Part shown: positions 36,395 to 49,198 of the stretch, piece after piece | Layout: every line of letters begins with the position of its first letter | How positions within the stretch are numbered: position 1 is the stretch's first letter | NCBI RefSeq assembly: GCF_018687715.1 | Contig: NC_056757.1 | Coordinates: 7,706,501 to 7,770,500, forward strand | Length of the DNA: 64,000 bases | From: Carya illinoinensis | Taxonomy: Eukaryota; Streptophyta; Magnoliopsida; Fagales; Juglandaceae | Reading direction: 5' to 3' | The notes under the pieces: generated by a model | Told to the model about the DNA's origin: nothing | The model's input: only the letters and a program-made list of their open reading frames with translations | The model's database searches: none | Program-made: the position numbers and the translations under genes

Positions 36395-37128
36395 ATAATG
36401 GTGGCAATTCATGTTCACAAGTCGTATTAGTATTGTGTCAAATCATAGATATTTGACTATATAGATCAACTTGAACATGATCTATTAAGGCAAACAGGTT
36501 AGACTTTCAAACCCTAATATGACTTATTTAAATAAAAGGTGACATGATACAACCCCGATTTGACCTATTTAATAATTAATTAGAAATAACTCAACACGAC
36601 ACAATTCATTCAACTTGTTTTATGTAAATGGGTTAAACTAATCCGTATAACCCATTTGATCTAAGTAACATAATTTCACATAAAAGTTAAAATCTATATT
36701 TATTAGTAGCAACAAATCCACAATATCTCCAAAACAAAAACTATAAGACAACCTATTAACAAAAAATACCAATATTTTTCAGATTTTAACGTATAATAAA
36801 ATCAATATTACAACCCAACAATAACAAATATGAGGATAAGTTCAAAATTACAATCCCAACAATAAAAACATAAGCATATTAGAGAGTGGGGATGGCATAA
36901 GGGAATGAGAGATGGGTGATAAGTTAGGATTTTTTAGTTTTTAGGGTTAAGAGGGTATAATTGTAAATTTAGAAATAAAATTTAAACTGATTATTGCGAG
37001 TTGATTTTAAATTAAGGGGGTTGACCCGTTTATCGTGTGTTAACGAGTCAATATGTTTTGATCCAAACTTGCTAATTTCGTGTCATGTTCATATTAGATT
37101 CATAGATTGTATCACATATTGTCACTCC
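36395..37128. mobile_element. Non-autonomous Mutator-like element
   Basis: A 9-bp duplication, TAGATTCTA, flanks the block at 36386-36394 and 37129-37137; 9 bp is the Mutator-family target size. The left terminus (GGTGGCAATTCATGTTCA) and the reverse-complemented right terminus (AGTGACAATATGTGATACA) pair imperfectly. Subterminal words such as TTGACCCGTTTATCG and CAAACAGGTTAGAC recur in this class of plant repeat. No coding sequence is inside. Confidence 0.55.
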
Positions 37129-37519
37129 TAGATTCTATATTGCATAGGTTGGGTTTTTGAAGAATTCATTGACTACCCGAATTTGACATTTGTCTCCTTG
37201 GAGGTCAATCCTAATAAAAGAAACAAGGGGGTCATGGCCCCTACAAACCTCTTGGTTTCATCTAGGGCTGCTACCCGCCCTATACATGTGGGTGGCAGTC
37301 CTCTTTGCCCTTTGCCCCTGCTTTACAGAAAGGTTGTATGTCCCCGTCATACGAGAATTGGCTACTTATCTATTCCTAAACAGCAAAAAAGCCCCTTAAA
37401 AATATTCCCCCTACCGCATATTCCAGATCCAAACTAAACCGATACCATGATTAATGACAAATCATCCAACAAAACTCAAATAAAAGCAAATCAACAAAAC
37501 GAAAATCAAACAAAAGATC

Positions 37520-40074
37520 TGTAACACCCCATTCCCCACGGTTAAAAATAAAGTCAATTTTAAAAAATCACGTGTGCCGAAGTGCTATTACTGACCTTGA
37601 TTTAAAAATATTTTCTTTTATTATAGATGAAGTGCCATGTACAAAAATTTTATAAATAAAATCATTCTTTATTAAAAAAAAAGGGTTAAATCATTTTTCA
37701 AGAAAAAAATGCCAATGTTACATAAGTTAAATAAGTTGATTTTATAAGTTGCTTCTATTACTAATATTTACACTCTCTAGCCCACATAACTTTCAAAAAT
37801 ATTTGTATTATGGAAGGATTAATAATACTCTTCGAAACGAAAAGAAAATATTTGGTAGCCTATATTGAGAAGAAAATTGTCTAGAGATTTAATACATATG
37901 TGATAATTGATTAGAAAAGTTAGGCTTACATTAGGATTAGGGTATCTAGTTTTACAAAGTAGAATTGGATTTAGCCGAACAAATGGCTCAAGCCCATTAG
38001 GGCCAAGTCTATTAAAATAAAGGGAGGGCGAGCAATCCATGCACTATGCCCGGCTTTACTAGTATTGTTGAAGCAGCATGAATACACTTCACAAAAACAT
38101 AATGTCTCGTTTTAGTAAAAACAGCGAGAAATATAGCCTAAAAAGATAAGTTTTTACAAGAAGATAATTCTCCAAAATAACATACACACCATGAAATAAA
38201 TATGGCCAGCAGAGTGAGGCAAAATCAGAAAATCCACATAATGGCCCTTTACCTGAGATGTAATAACGAAACAAAAAGAACAACGGTCCTAGAAATAGTG
38301 CAGAGGATCACAGATCAAACTATCCTCCATGTAATCTAGAAGCAGAGGCCCAACTTCTATTTTCTCTTATTCAAACGATAAGCTTAACGAACATATTATG
38401 TGCATATGACACAATCATTTTTCACCCATCTTAAGTGCTATCAAAGAGGGAACTTAACTTGAGCAGTGACATTTATCAGCCAGTTGTTGACTCTCTAAAC
38501 CATATGCAAGGTTTGCTAGTGATGCTATTGTCCTCGCATGTGAGTGAAAATTCTGGAAGTGAAGGGTGCTTTCAAGGTTGAGAGAGAGAGAGAGTGGAGG
38601 AAGGAGAAGGAGAAAACCTTGATTCTCTAAGAAAGAAAGAGAGGGGTCCATCGGCAAGAAGATTAATAGGGGTGAAATGGTTTAGCTTAAACTCTAGGGG
38701 TTGAGACTTTCTTCTCTAGGGTGGGGTTTAGGGTTGAGATCATAAGAGAGAGCACATGGAAACATTTATTAAAAATTTTAAAATCCGTGTCACAAAAATC
38801 ATTACTCAAAATTTCTATACATGATCTAGGTCACTATCACACCTTTCTCAACTAAGTCTTATCCTGCAGCTCTATCTTTATAAATATTCTGATTGTGACG
38901 GTTTAAAAACGTAAAAACAAACTAAAATGAGTCAATGATTCAGTAAGTAACTCATCATAACGTAAACATGCTTAACAAAGATTTTTTATAAAATGTTTTA
39001 TGCTGAGAACTTAAAATCATGATTGTTCATACGTATGCTATTACATGCATGACTTATCTAAATTAAATGACTTGTCTGGCTTATCTAAATTATCTGACTA
39101 TTCTGACTTGCTAACACACTTAATCCTGTGTGTAATATTGTGCACCAGTCCCACATTTTGTGGCCACAAGGAGAACCGCTAATCTGATTTGATAAAATAC
39201 CATGGTAGACCACGCTTGAGTCTGTGGCTTGCACATCCACCTTGACTGCACCAGTACCATGCATCTGAATAGCCATCTGATTTATCTAATATTTATCTTA
39301 CACTTTATCTAATGAAAAGTTTATGTTTCCTATTCAATGTGTGATGCATGAAATGCATAATACGCACACAACTATAATATGCAGAATAAAACATGATCAT
39401 GACTTATGACGTGCTTGCAGATATCATAACATGCGTGGTACATAAACATTGGCTTCCAAAGAACTGGTTTTAGTAATAATATATATAACTAGCTAACATA
39501 TATTGACCCTAATTTATGATCATGCTACTTATTTTGTAGCACTAATCCGATATTTTTGGGGCGCGACTAATTTCATGTCATGACTGGCTAAAGAGAGAAA
39601 TAGATTAACCGAGAGCTTGAGAGAAAAAAAAAAAACGTTAGAGAGAATGAGAGAGAATGTGAGGGAGCCTGTGAGAGGAATGAGCCAGTTGGTTATTAGC
39701 GTGGTGAATATAGGACACGCACGGTGCTGAACTATGTATCTTAGGTTCGGTCGCTACACTTGGAGGTTTATAGTTTTTCTAAATAACACAGAATGAAAAA
39801 TAATGATTGAGACTGCATAGGGGACTTTAATTAGTGATGATTTTAAATTGAAATAAAAAATCTAATAATAGATCTTCAAATTCTAAAATGAGTATAACTC
39901 GTTCAATAAATAATAATTGAGATTTAACCTAGTTATTGAGCCTAATTAAAATTCCTAATCAACCTCAATCTTTATGGCTTGTAAGCTCATCCAGTCTAGC
40001 CCATTAAATATAATTTAGGCCCAATAAAAATTATCAATATTCTTACTTTAGAATTATTGGGCCGGGTCATTACA
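37520..40074. mobile_element. LTR-like block bounded by TGTAACACCCC and GGGTCATTACA
   Basis: The ends TGTAACACCCC and GGTCATTACA have the TG...CA form and short inverted similarity seen in large plant LTRs. The interior has no reverse transcriptase and only short open frames. It could be a large solo LTR or a coding-free derivative. The five bases outside each end (AGATC and AATCG) do not match, so the boundary is unproven. Confidence 0.35.
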
Positions 40075-40840
40075 AATCGAATCAAAATCAACTCAAGACC
40101 AAAAAACGATGTCATGAGTCCATAGTTCTCAACTAGAGAATGAAGTTGTGTGACTTCCCACAGTCTATGCACTATTGCAACACAAAGAAGAAGGATTTGG
40201 AGAAGAAGAAGAAGAAAGAAGAAAGGAGAGGAAAGGCTTAGATAAGAAGAAGACGACGAAGAACAAATAAGAGATGAGATGCTCGAAGATGAAGGAAAAA
40301 AAGAAGGAAAGAAGGAGGTGAGATGAGGCGGTAAGTTTAGGTTAGAATTAGGCTTTCTTTCTATATAGATGGGCGGGAGGGTAGATATCTAAGCTGCAAC
40401 CCGCCCCACTTTGGTAAGGATAAATCACAACCTGTCTTACCTGGCTTACCTGCCTGGTAAACCAAGTGGATTGTTCGCCCAGAACCATGCAAGCCGAAAG
40501 ACAAGCCCTGGTTGCCTAGCCCTAATTCCATCTCTACCCTATGAGCTAATTAGATATATTGGGCCTCAATGATCCGTGAATCTCTCTCCCAATTGTGTGA
40601 AATATTTGGGACAAATAATTATGGAGATTCATAATCCTTTACTCCTCAAGGGATGGCATCATACCCTAATCACATATTAGCTATTTGTAACTTAAAAAAA
40701 AAAATTCTAGGAATGGCATAAATATTTGGGTCGAAGCAAATTATGTTGATCAAAACAATTTGGTGTTTCATGTGTTTAAAAAATAGGACCACATCATGTT
40801 GAAGAGCCTAACAAATATTAACAAGTATATATAGCATGAG
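40075..40840. other. Intergenic region with purine-rich tract
   Basis: 40196-40320 is a strongly purine-biased tract on the plus strand (GAAGAAGAAGAAGAAAGAAG and similar). No gene is seen. Confidence 0.55.
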
Positions 40841-40841
40841 A

Positions 40842-41009
40842 AATTATAGTTATAGTCATGAGTGCGCAAGCACAGTACAATCACTTTGAAAAAAGTGAAT
40901 AAATACTTAACTCATATAATAAAAAATTAATTTTTTAACAGTACACTATATTCTTTTTCAAATTGACTGTACGGCGCTTACGCATTCCACAACTGTACGT
41001 AACATTACT
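40842..41009. mobile_element. Hairpin-type MITE
   Basis: Arms 40860-40895 and 40952-40987 are inverted repeats with 28 of 36 positions matching by eye (GAGTGCGCAAGCACAGTACA against GAATGCGTAAGCGCCGTACA). The loop is about 56 bp of A/T. There is no coding sequence. Confidence 0.6.
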
Positions 41010-41611
41010 TAGATAGCATAGCATACATACAAGAAAGAACAAAAAGGCTTGCATTAAGAACTTTTAAATCACATCATTGGTTGGAAAGGTTATTATAAGT
41101 ATGAAAGAGTAGTAATGCTACAAATTACAACACTATTTCACTCGTATTGACAATATTTAACAACGGTTAAATCTTGTCCCTTTTATCAAGGATTGATCTA
41201 AGTGTTATCAAACAATATTACCACGTTATAATTAAGTGGATTAATGAAATAATGACAGGATATTGAGTTTTTTTCTAACATTTTTCAAAGATCAAATGCC
41301 TATGGTTAAAAATCAAAAGCTTTTATTTTCCAAAAAAAATAAAAATCAAAAGCTTTTGAGGCACAAAAACCTAAAAGAAAGAAAACTTAAGGCTTGCCAT
41401 ACGTATAATTAGTGAATATATATATCTATATACTAGTAAGATGTTACGTGCCTGAGTCTCACATATGACCAGTTGACATGCGTAGTGCTGTGGAAGATGG
41501 CCAAACAAAATGCATACTACATTTTTAAAGTAAAATAAAATCATCAAACGATTACTTCACTTTATGAAAAAGCTTTTGGGCCACCAACATTGCAAAATTG
41601 AAAAGAGATCA

Positions 41612-41640
41612 CACTACAATAGAAACTTTTTTTTGGGACG
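41612..41640 (+). repeat. CACTA left terminal inverted repeat
   Basis: CACTACAATAG followed by a T-run and GGGACG. The outer eight bases pair with the right end as CACTACRA. Confidence 0.9.
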
Positions 41641-41809
41641 AAAAATTTCATCCCAAATTGTAGGGATTTCATCCCAGAAAATATCCTGGGACGAAAAAAA
41701 ATCGTCCCAAGGTCATCCCAACATCACTGTCCCAGAAGATATTTTGAGATGAAAATCACAATTTCGTCCTAAAATATATCTTTAGGGACGATTTTGAAAT
41801 TGACCATTT

Positions 41810-42145
41810 GATACCGTTTGAACGGGTTAGTTTTTTGTCACGATTTAATTTCGTTCCAGAATGACGTTCAAATGGTTACTATTGGACGTTCGAACGAAAT
41901 TAAATTGGTTGAACGATTATGAAAACATGTTCAAACGATCACACATTTTGATAACGTTCAAACAGTATAAAATAGATATCCGTTCGAACGTTAAAAGAAC
42001 AGATCAAACGGTAAATGGATCGAACGGTGTTGAGTTATGTTCGAACGGTACGATAATAAATTGCATTCGAACGTTTTTTGACCAATCTGTTGTCTTTTGA
42101 ACGGCTCAATCAATAATGTTCAAACGTTACATGGTTGTTCGAACA
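41810..42145. repeat. CGTTCGAACG palindrome cluster 1 (left subterminal)
   Basis: About 14 exact or near copies of the 10-bp palindrome, two of them exact (41887-41896 and 41981-41990). Variants are mostly TTCAAA, TTTGAA or one changed outer base. They lie between the left end and the TnpA-type gene. Confidence 0.85.
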
Positions 42146-42310
42146 AAAACTATTTTATTAAAACCCCATAATAATAAAAAACTAATTTGACATTCATAAT
42201 ATTTGAAAAACATACATTAGAAACTGTTTAATACTCACGAAAGTTTTATAATAAGTGCGAACTAATAAATAACCATGAGACTGGTATTGTTCATATATTA
42301 TTAGATAATG

Positions 42311-43160
42311 TCATAATCTATATGTAAAAAACCATAAGTTGTTTAGAGGCCTGTACTGTTGCATAACCTGCTGCATTTGGAGTTGCATTTCTCTCATGAA
42401 TTGTTCTTGTTGTTCTTCATGTTGTTTGAGGCACGTCTCCATCTCTCCTTGTTTCACCAATTGAGCCTCTAACTCATGCTGCCTAGCAACCAATTCTTCG
42501 ATTATTCGATTCGAATTCTCTTGCGCTATAGAGGCTGTAGAGGCAGACCTAGAAGAAGAGGAAGAGGGAGAAGGTTTTACACAGTGACCCAAACCCCTCA
42601 AATATCCTGAATGTTGACCCAGAACTTGTGTGAAAATCTCAACATTATTTGTTGAGGAGTTTTGATTTGACGCAGATTCAGCATGTATGACAACCATTTT
42701 ATTCTACACATAAGATAAAGAGTTAATATCATCATAAATATTTTAATATATTTATTTAGAAAAATTTATAATACTTACATAATTTTCACGGGCATCAGGA
42801 TGACTCCACTCTCCATTACGATTAGTATGTGATGTAGCATATAATTTTGTCAGATCATAATTGGCATCTGAATTTTGCTATAATAAATATTTGTTAAGAT
42901 ATAAAGTCATTAGGATTTATATATTCAGTTAACTATATACAAATAAAAAAAAATAGCAATACCAATTTTTTAGAGAGACGATGGAAAGATCTTGAACCTG
43001 CATGATGAGTAATCTTCAATTTCGATCTATTTGTTTTGTTTATCGAACTTCGCTCCTACATAGGAATTAAAAATATTAGAAAGAGAAATTAAAAATAGGA
43101 CAACTAAAATAATTAATTTAATTATACCTTATATGATGGATCATCAAATTCCTTCCACAT
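42311..43160 (-). pseudogene. TnpA-type (Ptta/En-Spm, Transposase_24-like) gene
   Basis: Several minus-strand exons are readable. One (about 43060-42965) gives SSINKTNRSKLKITHHAGSR then SFHRLSKKL. Another (about 42878-42780) gives SDANYDLTKLYATSHTNRNG ending ARENY before a GTAAGT donor. The last (from 42700, after a TGTGTAG acceptor) gives VEIFTQVLGQHSGYLRGLGH, a Ser-rich linker and a Gln/Glu-rich coiled coil to 42311. The KxTHxxGS and VLGxxSGYxxGLG wording is that of plant TnpA-like proteins, which bind subterminal repeats of CACTA elements. The 5' side joins TnpD sequence without a normal TnpA start. Confidence 0.75.
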
Positions 43161-44094
43161 CTGGGAGTTAGCAGGATGTGATAAAATATCATCATTCCTA
43201 ACTCTGGCTAATGAGTGCCATCATGTCTACAGCCGTTGCATGTGACATATATAATCGTTGTAATCTAGGTGTCAATAGAAAGTGTCATACTACTTTTTGC
43301 GGCACATTTTATTTGTCAGATGTCCATCTTGATTCGTGGCATATGGGACATTCATTTAATTGCTCATTCTCTTGCCAAAATAATATGCAGTCATTCTTAC
43401 ATGCATGTATTATGTTGTAATTAAATCCAAGTTCTCGTTTCAATTTTTTTGCTTCATAGAAGTTACGAGGTAAAGTATTATCTGATGGTAGTGCCTCCTT
43501 AAACAGCTCGAGTAACATATTGATAGCCTTAATTGATAATCGGCACATTGATTTTATGTGAAGCAATCTTACGATAAATGAAAACTTATTGTGTCTTCTG
43601 CATCCTGGATATAGCTCATGTTGTGAATCATTCCACAATCGTGTAAAAGTGTTAAGACCCCCATCATTTGAACTTGATGTGTCCATGCCACCTTCATTCA
43701 TAAACATTCCCGCATCGATGTCACCTAACATTTCCTCCATATCCTCATCATATTCATTTCTAACAACATCTGGTTGTACATCTTCATCGATCTCTTCTTC
43801 TTCATGTGGAACCTCGAATGAAGTTCGATATGGTTCGCTGTGTAAGACCCAATCAGTATAACCCTTGTCAATACCTTTCACATACAGATGCTCTCTCACT
43901 AAGTCTATCTTATGAGAGCGCAAATTCCTGCATTCTTTACATGGGCATCTAATACGCCCATTACTATCACATGTACCAAATGCAAAGTCTAAGAATTCCT
44001 TAACACCTTCAGCATATACGTAGTAATTCTGACCCAATTGATCACTAACTCGCATCCAACTCATATCCATGCTGACTATCTTCATTACAAACAA
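43161..44094 (-). pseudogene. TnpD-type transposase, N-terminal part, internally deleted
   Basis: It opens at 44094 and is intact to about 43309: a transposase-associated domain (WMRVSDQLG, GVKEFLDFAF, CPCKECRN, VREHLYVKGIDKGYTDWVLH), an acidic linker (EEEEIDEDVQPD), then the TnpD start (LYPGCRRHNKFSFIVRLLHI, ALPSDNTLPRNFYEAKKLKR, NDCILFW, ECPICHESRW). A stop follows at about 43308. Further wording (LTPRLQRLYMSHATA, then in another frame DDILSHPANSQMWKEFD) shows the original gene continued. The whole catalytic core expected after WKEFD is missing and the reading passes directly to TnpA-type exons. Loss of the core makes the protein inactive. Confidence 0.8.
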
Positions 44095-44599
44095 TCACGT
44101 GTGCATCAACAAACAAACATGTATCATGTATCATGTATCAATCAAGGAGTATGCCACCTTATATCGGGTAATTGGTCCTATCCCATTCGGAATTGTAAGA
44201 TCATAGTCACAAATCTATCATCTATAATCTATCACGTCCAACAAAATTTCAACAGCATCTCCCCATAGTTCTCCAAATATACTCGTCTGGTTGTGTGCAC
44301 TGACGATTAACACGTCCATACACCATCACCAAATATGCATATCCAGAGAACAAGGGATGAATGAATCTATCAAAATCTTAATGCTAGATGTATAACAGAT
44401 ATAGATCGATAGTTTGCGATAATGATCTTACAATTTCAAATTGTCCACTCTGGAGAATTCAAGAGTTATCAATCTTTTAATTCATCCAGATTGATACCTC
44501 TTGAACAGGTCTAAGGTTTATTTTGATGAACAAGCAATACAAGATATGCTAACATGTATCATACAAACAATGCAAGATATGCTAATTAACCATCAATTG

Positions 44600-45030
44600 A
44601 TTAATTAAAATATTTAGTATTTAAGTATTATTAAATCTTAACTATTTGTATTTTAAAACATAACTTTAATTTTATTAATTTAAATATTTTGTATTTAAGT
44701 ATTATTAAATCTAGAATATTTGTATTTTAAATCAAATTAATTTTATGAATTTCAATATTTAAGTATTTAAGTATTATTAAATCTTTACTATTTCTATTTT
44801 AATTAACCGTCAATTCATTAATTTAAATATTAAGTATTTAAGTTTTATTAAATCTTAAATATTTGTATTTTAATTAAAATTCATTTGATTAATGACAATT
44901 TTAAGCATTTAAGTATTATTAAATCTTAATTATTTGTATTTTAAACTAAATTCATATACTTAATTTAAAGATTAAGTATTTAAGTATTATTGAATCTTAA
45001 TTATTTGTAGTTTAATTAATATTGAAATTG
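44600..45030. repeat. AT-rich tandem array, about 72-bp unit, six copies
   Basis: The word ATTTAAGTATTATTAAATC recurs at 44619, 44693, 44765, 44836 (one change), 44908 and 44978, spacings 70-74 bp. Each copy also holds TTATTTGTATTTTAA. It lies inside the CACTA element upstream of the TnpD start, probably in a 5' UTR intron. Confidence 0.85.
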
Positions 45031-45084
45031 ATAGATTTAAAGATTTAGTACTATTCTAATTTGTAATTAACATTTTAACATTGA

Positions 45085-45710
45085 CCAACATAACGTTTAA
45101 ACGGTGAACAGAACCGTTCGAATGTACTATTAATGTTCGAACGGTAACCGTGTACCATTCGAACGAGTCTAGAACAGATTCCAGTCGTCTTTAACCTCCA
45201 AAAACCCCAACAATGACCAACTCATTACATCAAACAAAGGCACACAATATCACGAACTCAATGCAGCAAATGAAAACACTCATATTGAAACCAAAATAAT
45301 CAAAGATAACATAAATACCTGGTTTGATAGAAGAAATTGCAAGAGCACATGTTATGCCCAAAACTTTGAAAAAACTCTTCAAAAAGAGTAAAAATAACCT
45401 CTTAATCCGAAAATATACAAGATGGATGAAAGTTATTAATATTTGGGGGCTGGATTGAGAGAGAATGGTTCTGGTTGGAAGGTATTGAACTGGGAGTAGT
45501 GAGACAAGCGCGAGATTGTGAGGTTCTGTCGTATAAATGTAGAACATTTACGTTCGAACGGTCACTTACTAACCGTTTGAACGTGAAATTATTTTGCTGG
45601 AAAAATTTCCCCCTTGATTTTAATGTTCGAACATGAAATATTACGTTCGAACGTTAATATCCCGGGTACCAAAACGTTCAAACGCTTATTAATGAGCGTT
45701 CGAACGATTT
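45085..45710. repeat. CGTTCGAACG palindrome cluster 2 (internal)
   Basis: About ten exact or near copies, three exact (45551-45560, 45644-45653 and about 45697). It surrounds the probable 5' leader of the minus-strand TnpD unit: from about 45545 downwards the minus strand has a pyrimidine-rich leader (CATTCTCTCTCAATCCAG) and a good donor (CCAG-GTATTTAT near 45322). Confidence 0.8.
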
Positions 45711-45918
45711 TCACAATGTTTGTCAGTGTATTTTTTTTGCACTATACTTTTAAATAAAATAACAACATTAATATCTAACATAGTAATATACTATAGTTTA
45801 GTAACATAGTAATATTTGATTATAATATATAATCAAGCATATATGTTAATTATATTATGGTGTTTACTATAATATAATATAATTAACCATACTACATCTA
45901 ATATAATAGTCAAGTACA

Positions 45919-46145
45919 TATATTAGCCTATATATAACATATATATGGTATCATGGCATAGGGGAATCTGTAGTACTAGCATTTAGAGTGTATTCTAATT
46001 AAACTAAAACTAAAATATAATATGTTAATATATTAAACTATATATAACATATATATACTATCATATATAGTGTCATCTATAGTGCTAGAATAGAGATTGT
46101 CATCTAATTAGCTTATAACTAAAATATAATATGTTAATATACTAA
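45919..46145. repeat. Two-copy AT-rich tandem repeat (about 107-bp unit)
   Basis: The words TATATATAACATATATAT and AAAATATAATATGTTAATAT recur about 107 bp apart with diverged sequence between. It is inside the CACTA element, left of the nested LINE. Confidence 0.6.
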
Positions 46146-46652
46146 ACAAGTCATAACATGCATTTACTATAACCTATATGTGATCTTTAATATCACATAT
46201 ATGTTATATAATACTATTATATAGAGAGCTCGATTACAAACAGGCTGAACCAACTTATAAGAAAATTCTAGTGGGGATACAATGAGGATACCTCAAAGAT
46301 ACAATGGGTCAGGTGGAATCAACTCAGCTACAGCAAAGAGGCAAGTGGTCTTGGGTTTAGAGATTTCAGAAGCTTTAACCTTGCTTTACTTGCTAAACAA
46401 GGATGAAGGATTTTACAGAATCCATCCTCTTTAGCTACTATGGTCTTAAAACAAAAATACTTTTCAAAAACTGGATTGCTAGATGCAACACTGGGGGCAA
46501 GACCTTCCTTTGCGTGGAGAGGAGTGTGTGCAGGTCTAGAAATTCTAAGAGAAGGACTAGTGTGGAGAGTGGGCAGTGGGCACAATATTAACATTTGGAA
46601 GGACTGGTGGATAACTTCTTTTCCATCAAAAGGAGTAGTCTCTACTTGACTA

Positions 46653-47180
46653 GTGGGCTGTGAGTGTGAAAAGGTAAGTGATCTTATAGAGAGTGATCTA
46701 AAAACCTGGAAGTACTCTCTCATTCAGGAGCTGTTAACTGCACAGGAGTATGAAGTTGTAAGAACAATTCCCATTAGTGTTGGGGGTAGGGAAGATAGGG
46801 TGGTTTGGCACTTCACCATCAATGGCCAGTATTCAGTAAAAAGTGGTTACCATGTTCATAGACAAATGGAGGCTGATTTTCAAGGGGAGTCATCTAGGAA
46901 AACACAAGTCAAGCATGTGTGGAAGAGTATATGGAAGCTAAAGACCTCTCCAAGTGTCAAACAGTTCGTGTGGAGAGCATGTAGTGAGGCCCTACCAACA
47001 CTAGCAAACTTGAAGAGAAGGAAGGTTGTAGAGGATAGCAGTTGCCTTATCTGCACTCAAGCCACTGAAACCTCAAGTCATGCCTTGTGGAGCTGTGTTG
47101 TTGCTCAGGATGTGTGGAAACAAAGCTGCAAAAAGGTCCAGAAAATGTCCTGCCATAGTGACCTCTTTTTTGATATCTGA
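46653..47180 (+). pseudogene. LINE zinc-binding RT region (zf-RVT-like)
   Basis: The open stretch carries RVVWHFTINGQYSVKSGYH, WKLKTSPSVKQFVWRACSEA, LPTLANLKRRKV and CLICTQATETSSHALWSC, the zinc-binding region that follows the reverse transcriptase in plant LINEs. It stops near 47180, and further wording continues in the same area after stops. Confidence 0.8.
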
Positions 47181-47408
47181 TCCTTTCTAGTAGAGAATTT
47201 GGATGCTGCTGAACTAGAAGAGACTGTAGTTATACTGAAAAGGATTTGCACCAGGAGAAATGAGCTATATCATGGGAAAGGATTCACCCATCCTACTAGA
47301 CTATATCAACGGGCCATAGAAGAAGTATCCATTTTTAGAGAATCCCTTGTAACAGACCAAGGAATAAAGAAATAGGCTGGATCAGCAGGGCATAAGTGGT
47401 CCAAACCA

Positions 47409-47693
47409 ATGCAGAACGTCTACAAGCTCAATTGGGATGCAGCTGTTAGAGCAAAGGAGGGAAGAGTTGGGATAAGTGTGATAGTCAAGAACTTCCAAGG
47501 ACAGGTAGTTGGCACTGTAAGAGCTAAGGGACCTTTAAGAGGGGCTCCTTTCGATGCTGAGGCTTATGGATTGTTGGTTGCAGCTGTGTTTAGCAGAGAC
47601 TTGGGATTGCAACAGGTCTGTTTAGAGGGTGATGCTAAGCGAGTGGTGGATGTGTTACAGAGCAAAGCACTGGATTGGAGCTTGGGGGGTGCC
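47409..47693 (+). pseudogene. LINE RNase H domain
   Basis: KLNWDAAVRAKEGRVGISVI has the first catalytic Asp, FDAEAYGLLVA the Glu, and LEGDAKRVVDVL the second Asp of the plant LINE RNase H type. A frame change near 47690 breaks the end; AAHxLA-type wording follows near 47770. Confidence 0.8.
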
Positions 47694-48129
47694 TGATGAA
47701 GATGCAAAAAGGGTATTGAATTCAAGTGTCAACTGGACAATCTCCCATGTCCATAGAGAGGCAAACATGGCAGCACACTAACTTGCAAAAGTGGCTACAG
47801 AGATGGTAGAAGATGTCTATGAAGTTGAGAGATGCCCGAGCTGTGTTTTCCATATTGTACACAGAGAGATGATGTAGGCGAGTAATTCTATGTCACTTTG
47901 AACCATAGAGAGTTGTATCCCTTTATTTCATGCTTAATGAGATCAGTATTTCAAAAAAAAAAATATTATACCACAACATATAACTTATACTATATATAAT
48001 ATAATATAATATAATCTTAATCTATTAAATGAAAATATAATATATACTATATTAAAAATAATAAATATAGTAATTATGAAAAATTATAATGATAAAAATA
48101 TCATCTTTTAATAATAATCGTAATTACAA

Positions 48130-48900
48130 TTAATACGTTCGAACGGTAAGTTAATACCGTTCGAACGTTATTGCATACATAAGTTGCTGCAGATGTCATT
48201 TTCACGGAAGCCAAACGTGTGCATTTCATACGTTCTCTGCCGTTAACCGTCGATCTCTGCCGTTCAACGCCATCTTCGTAGCCATAAACAGTACCCACTC
48301 AAAGCCTCTTCCTCTACGTATTGGTATTCTTCTTTTTCAAAGCATTTTACCGTTTAGATTTAGGTTTTTAATGGATTATTTGTTTGAATTAGGATAAACC
48401 GATTTATCCATAAATACTCACCATAGATTTGCTTTAATCCTTTGTAGGAATGTTTATTTAGGTTTCTATTTGATTTATTTTAGTAAAAAATCCATGGAAT
48501 CGAAGGATTCCATGGATTTCAATGGCTGAGTTGACTCGGTCTGAAATCCCAAATCGATTCGAATACCGTTTGAACGCTATAAATAGCGTTCGAACTGTAT
48601 TCACTAACTGTTTGAATGTTTATTTAAACGTTTAAACGTTCAACCTAAAACAATGCAACCGTTCGATCGTTCATGTAAATAGCGTTCAAACCCGTTTGAA
48701 CGTTGTTTAAGACATTCAAACTTTATGGCCTAGTGGCAACCTGTTCGGCCGTTCATGTAAACGTTCGAACATTACAGTGACCGTTCGATCTCCATGTTGG
48801 GTGTTCGAACAGTAAACGTTATACATTCGAACATTGTTTTACACGTTCAAAATGTACAGTTTTACCATTCGAGCACTATTTTAGAAGTTCGAACGGTATA
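48130..48900. repeat. CGTTCGAACG palindrome cluster 3 (internal)
   Basis: About 16 exact or near copies; exact copies at 48136-48145 and near 48158. Most of the others lie at 48565-48900. The cluster is just upstream of the plus-strand coding unit and covers its probable leader. Confidence 0.8.
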
Positions 48901-49198
48901 AAATATTTTAGTAATATTTATTAATTGTTTTTTTTCCATATTATAGTTCCAATCAATTTTACTTAAAAATAATTTCTATATTATAATACAATTAATGCCG
49001 TAATTTAAAAATATAAAATTTAATATTAATGTTTCTATTAATATTAAATAAAGTGATATTATTTATTAAAAGTTATTTTGTTCACAATATCTCATTTTAT
49101 TAAATTGCTATTCGTTGATGTGTACTGTGAATAGTTATTTAATGTATTTTTATTGTTAATGTTGTGTATCTAATTTTTAATTGTAAATTTCAGGTTGA

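Larger units (their letters stand above)
46225..47963 (+). mobile_element. 5'-truncated LINE nested in the CACTA element
   Basis: The plus-strand remnant begins inside the region after the RT core (FWWGYNEDTSKIQWV-type wording near 46262) and ends in an A-run at 47953-47963. It contains LGFRDFRSFNLALLAKQ, a zinc-binding RT region and an RNase H domain. The missing 5' half and the poly(A) tail are typical of target-primed integration. A clear target duplication was not found, because both flanks are AT-repeat DNA. Confidence 0.85.

Noticed and set aside
44600..45030. CRISPR-like array
   Set aside because: The units are tandem and AT-rich with no unique spacers, in a plant genome.
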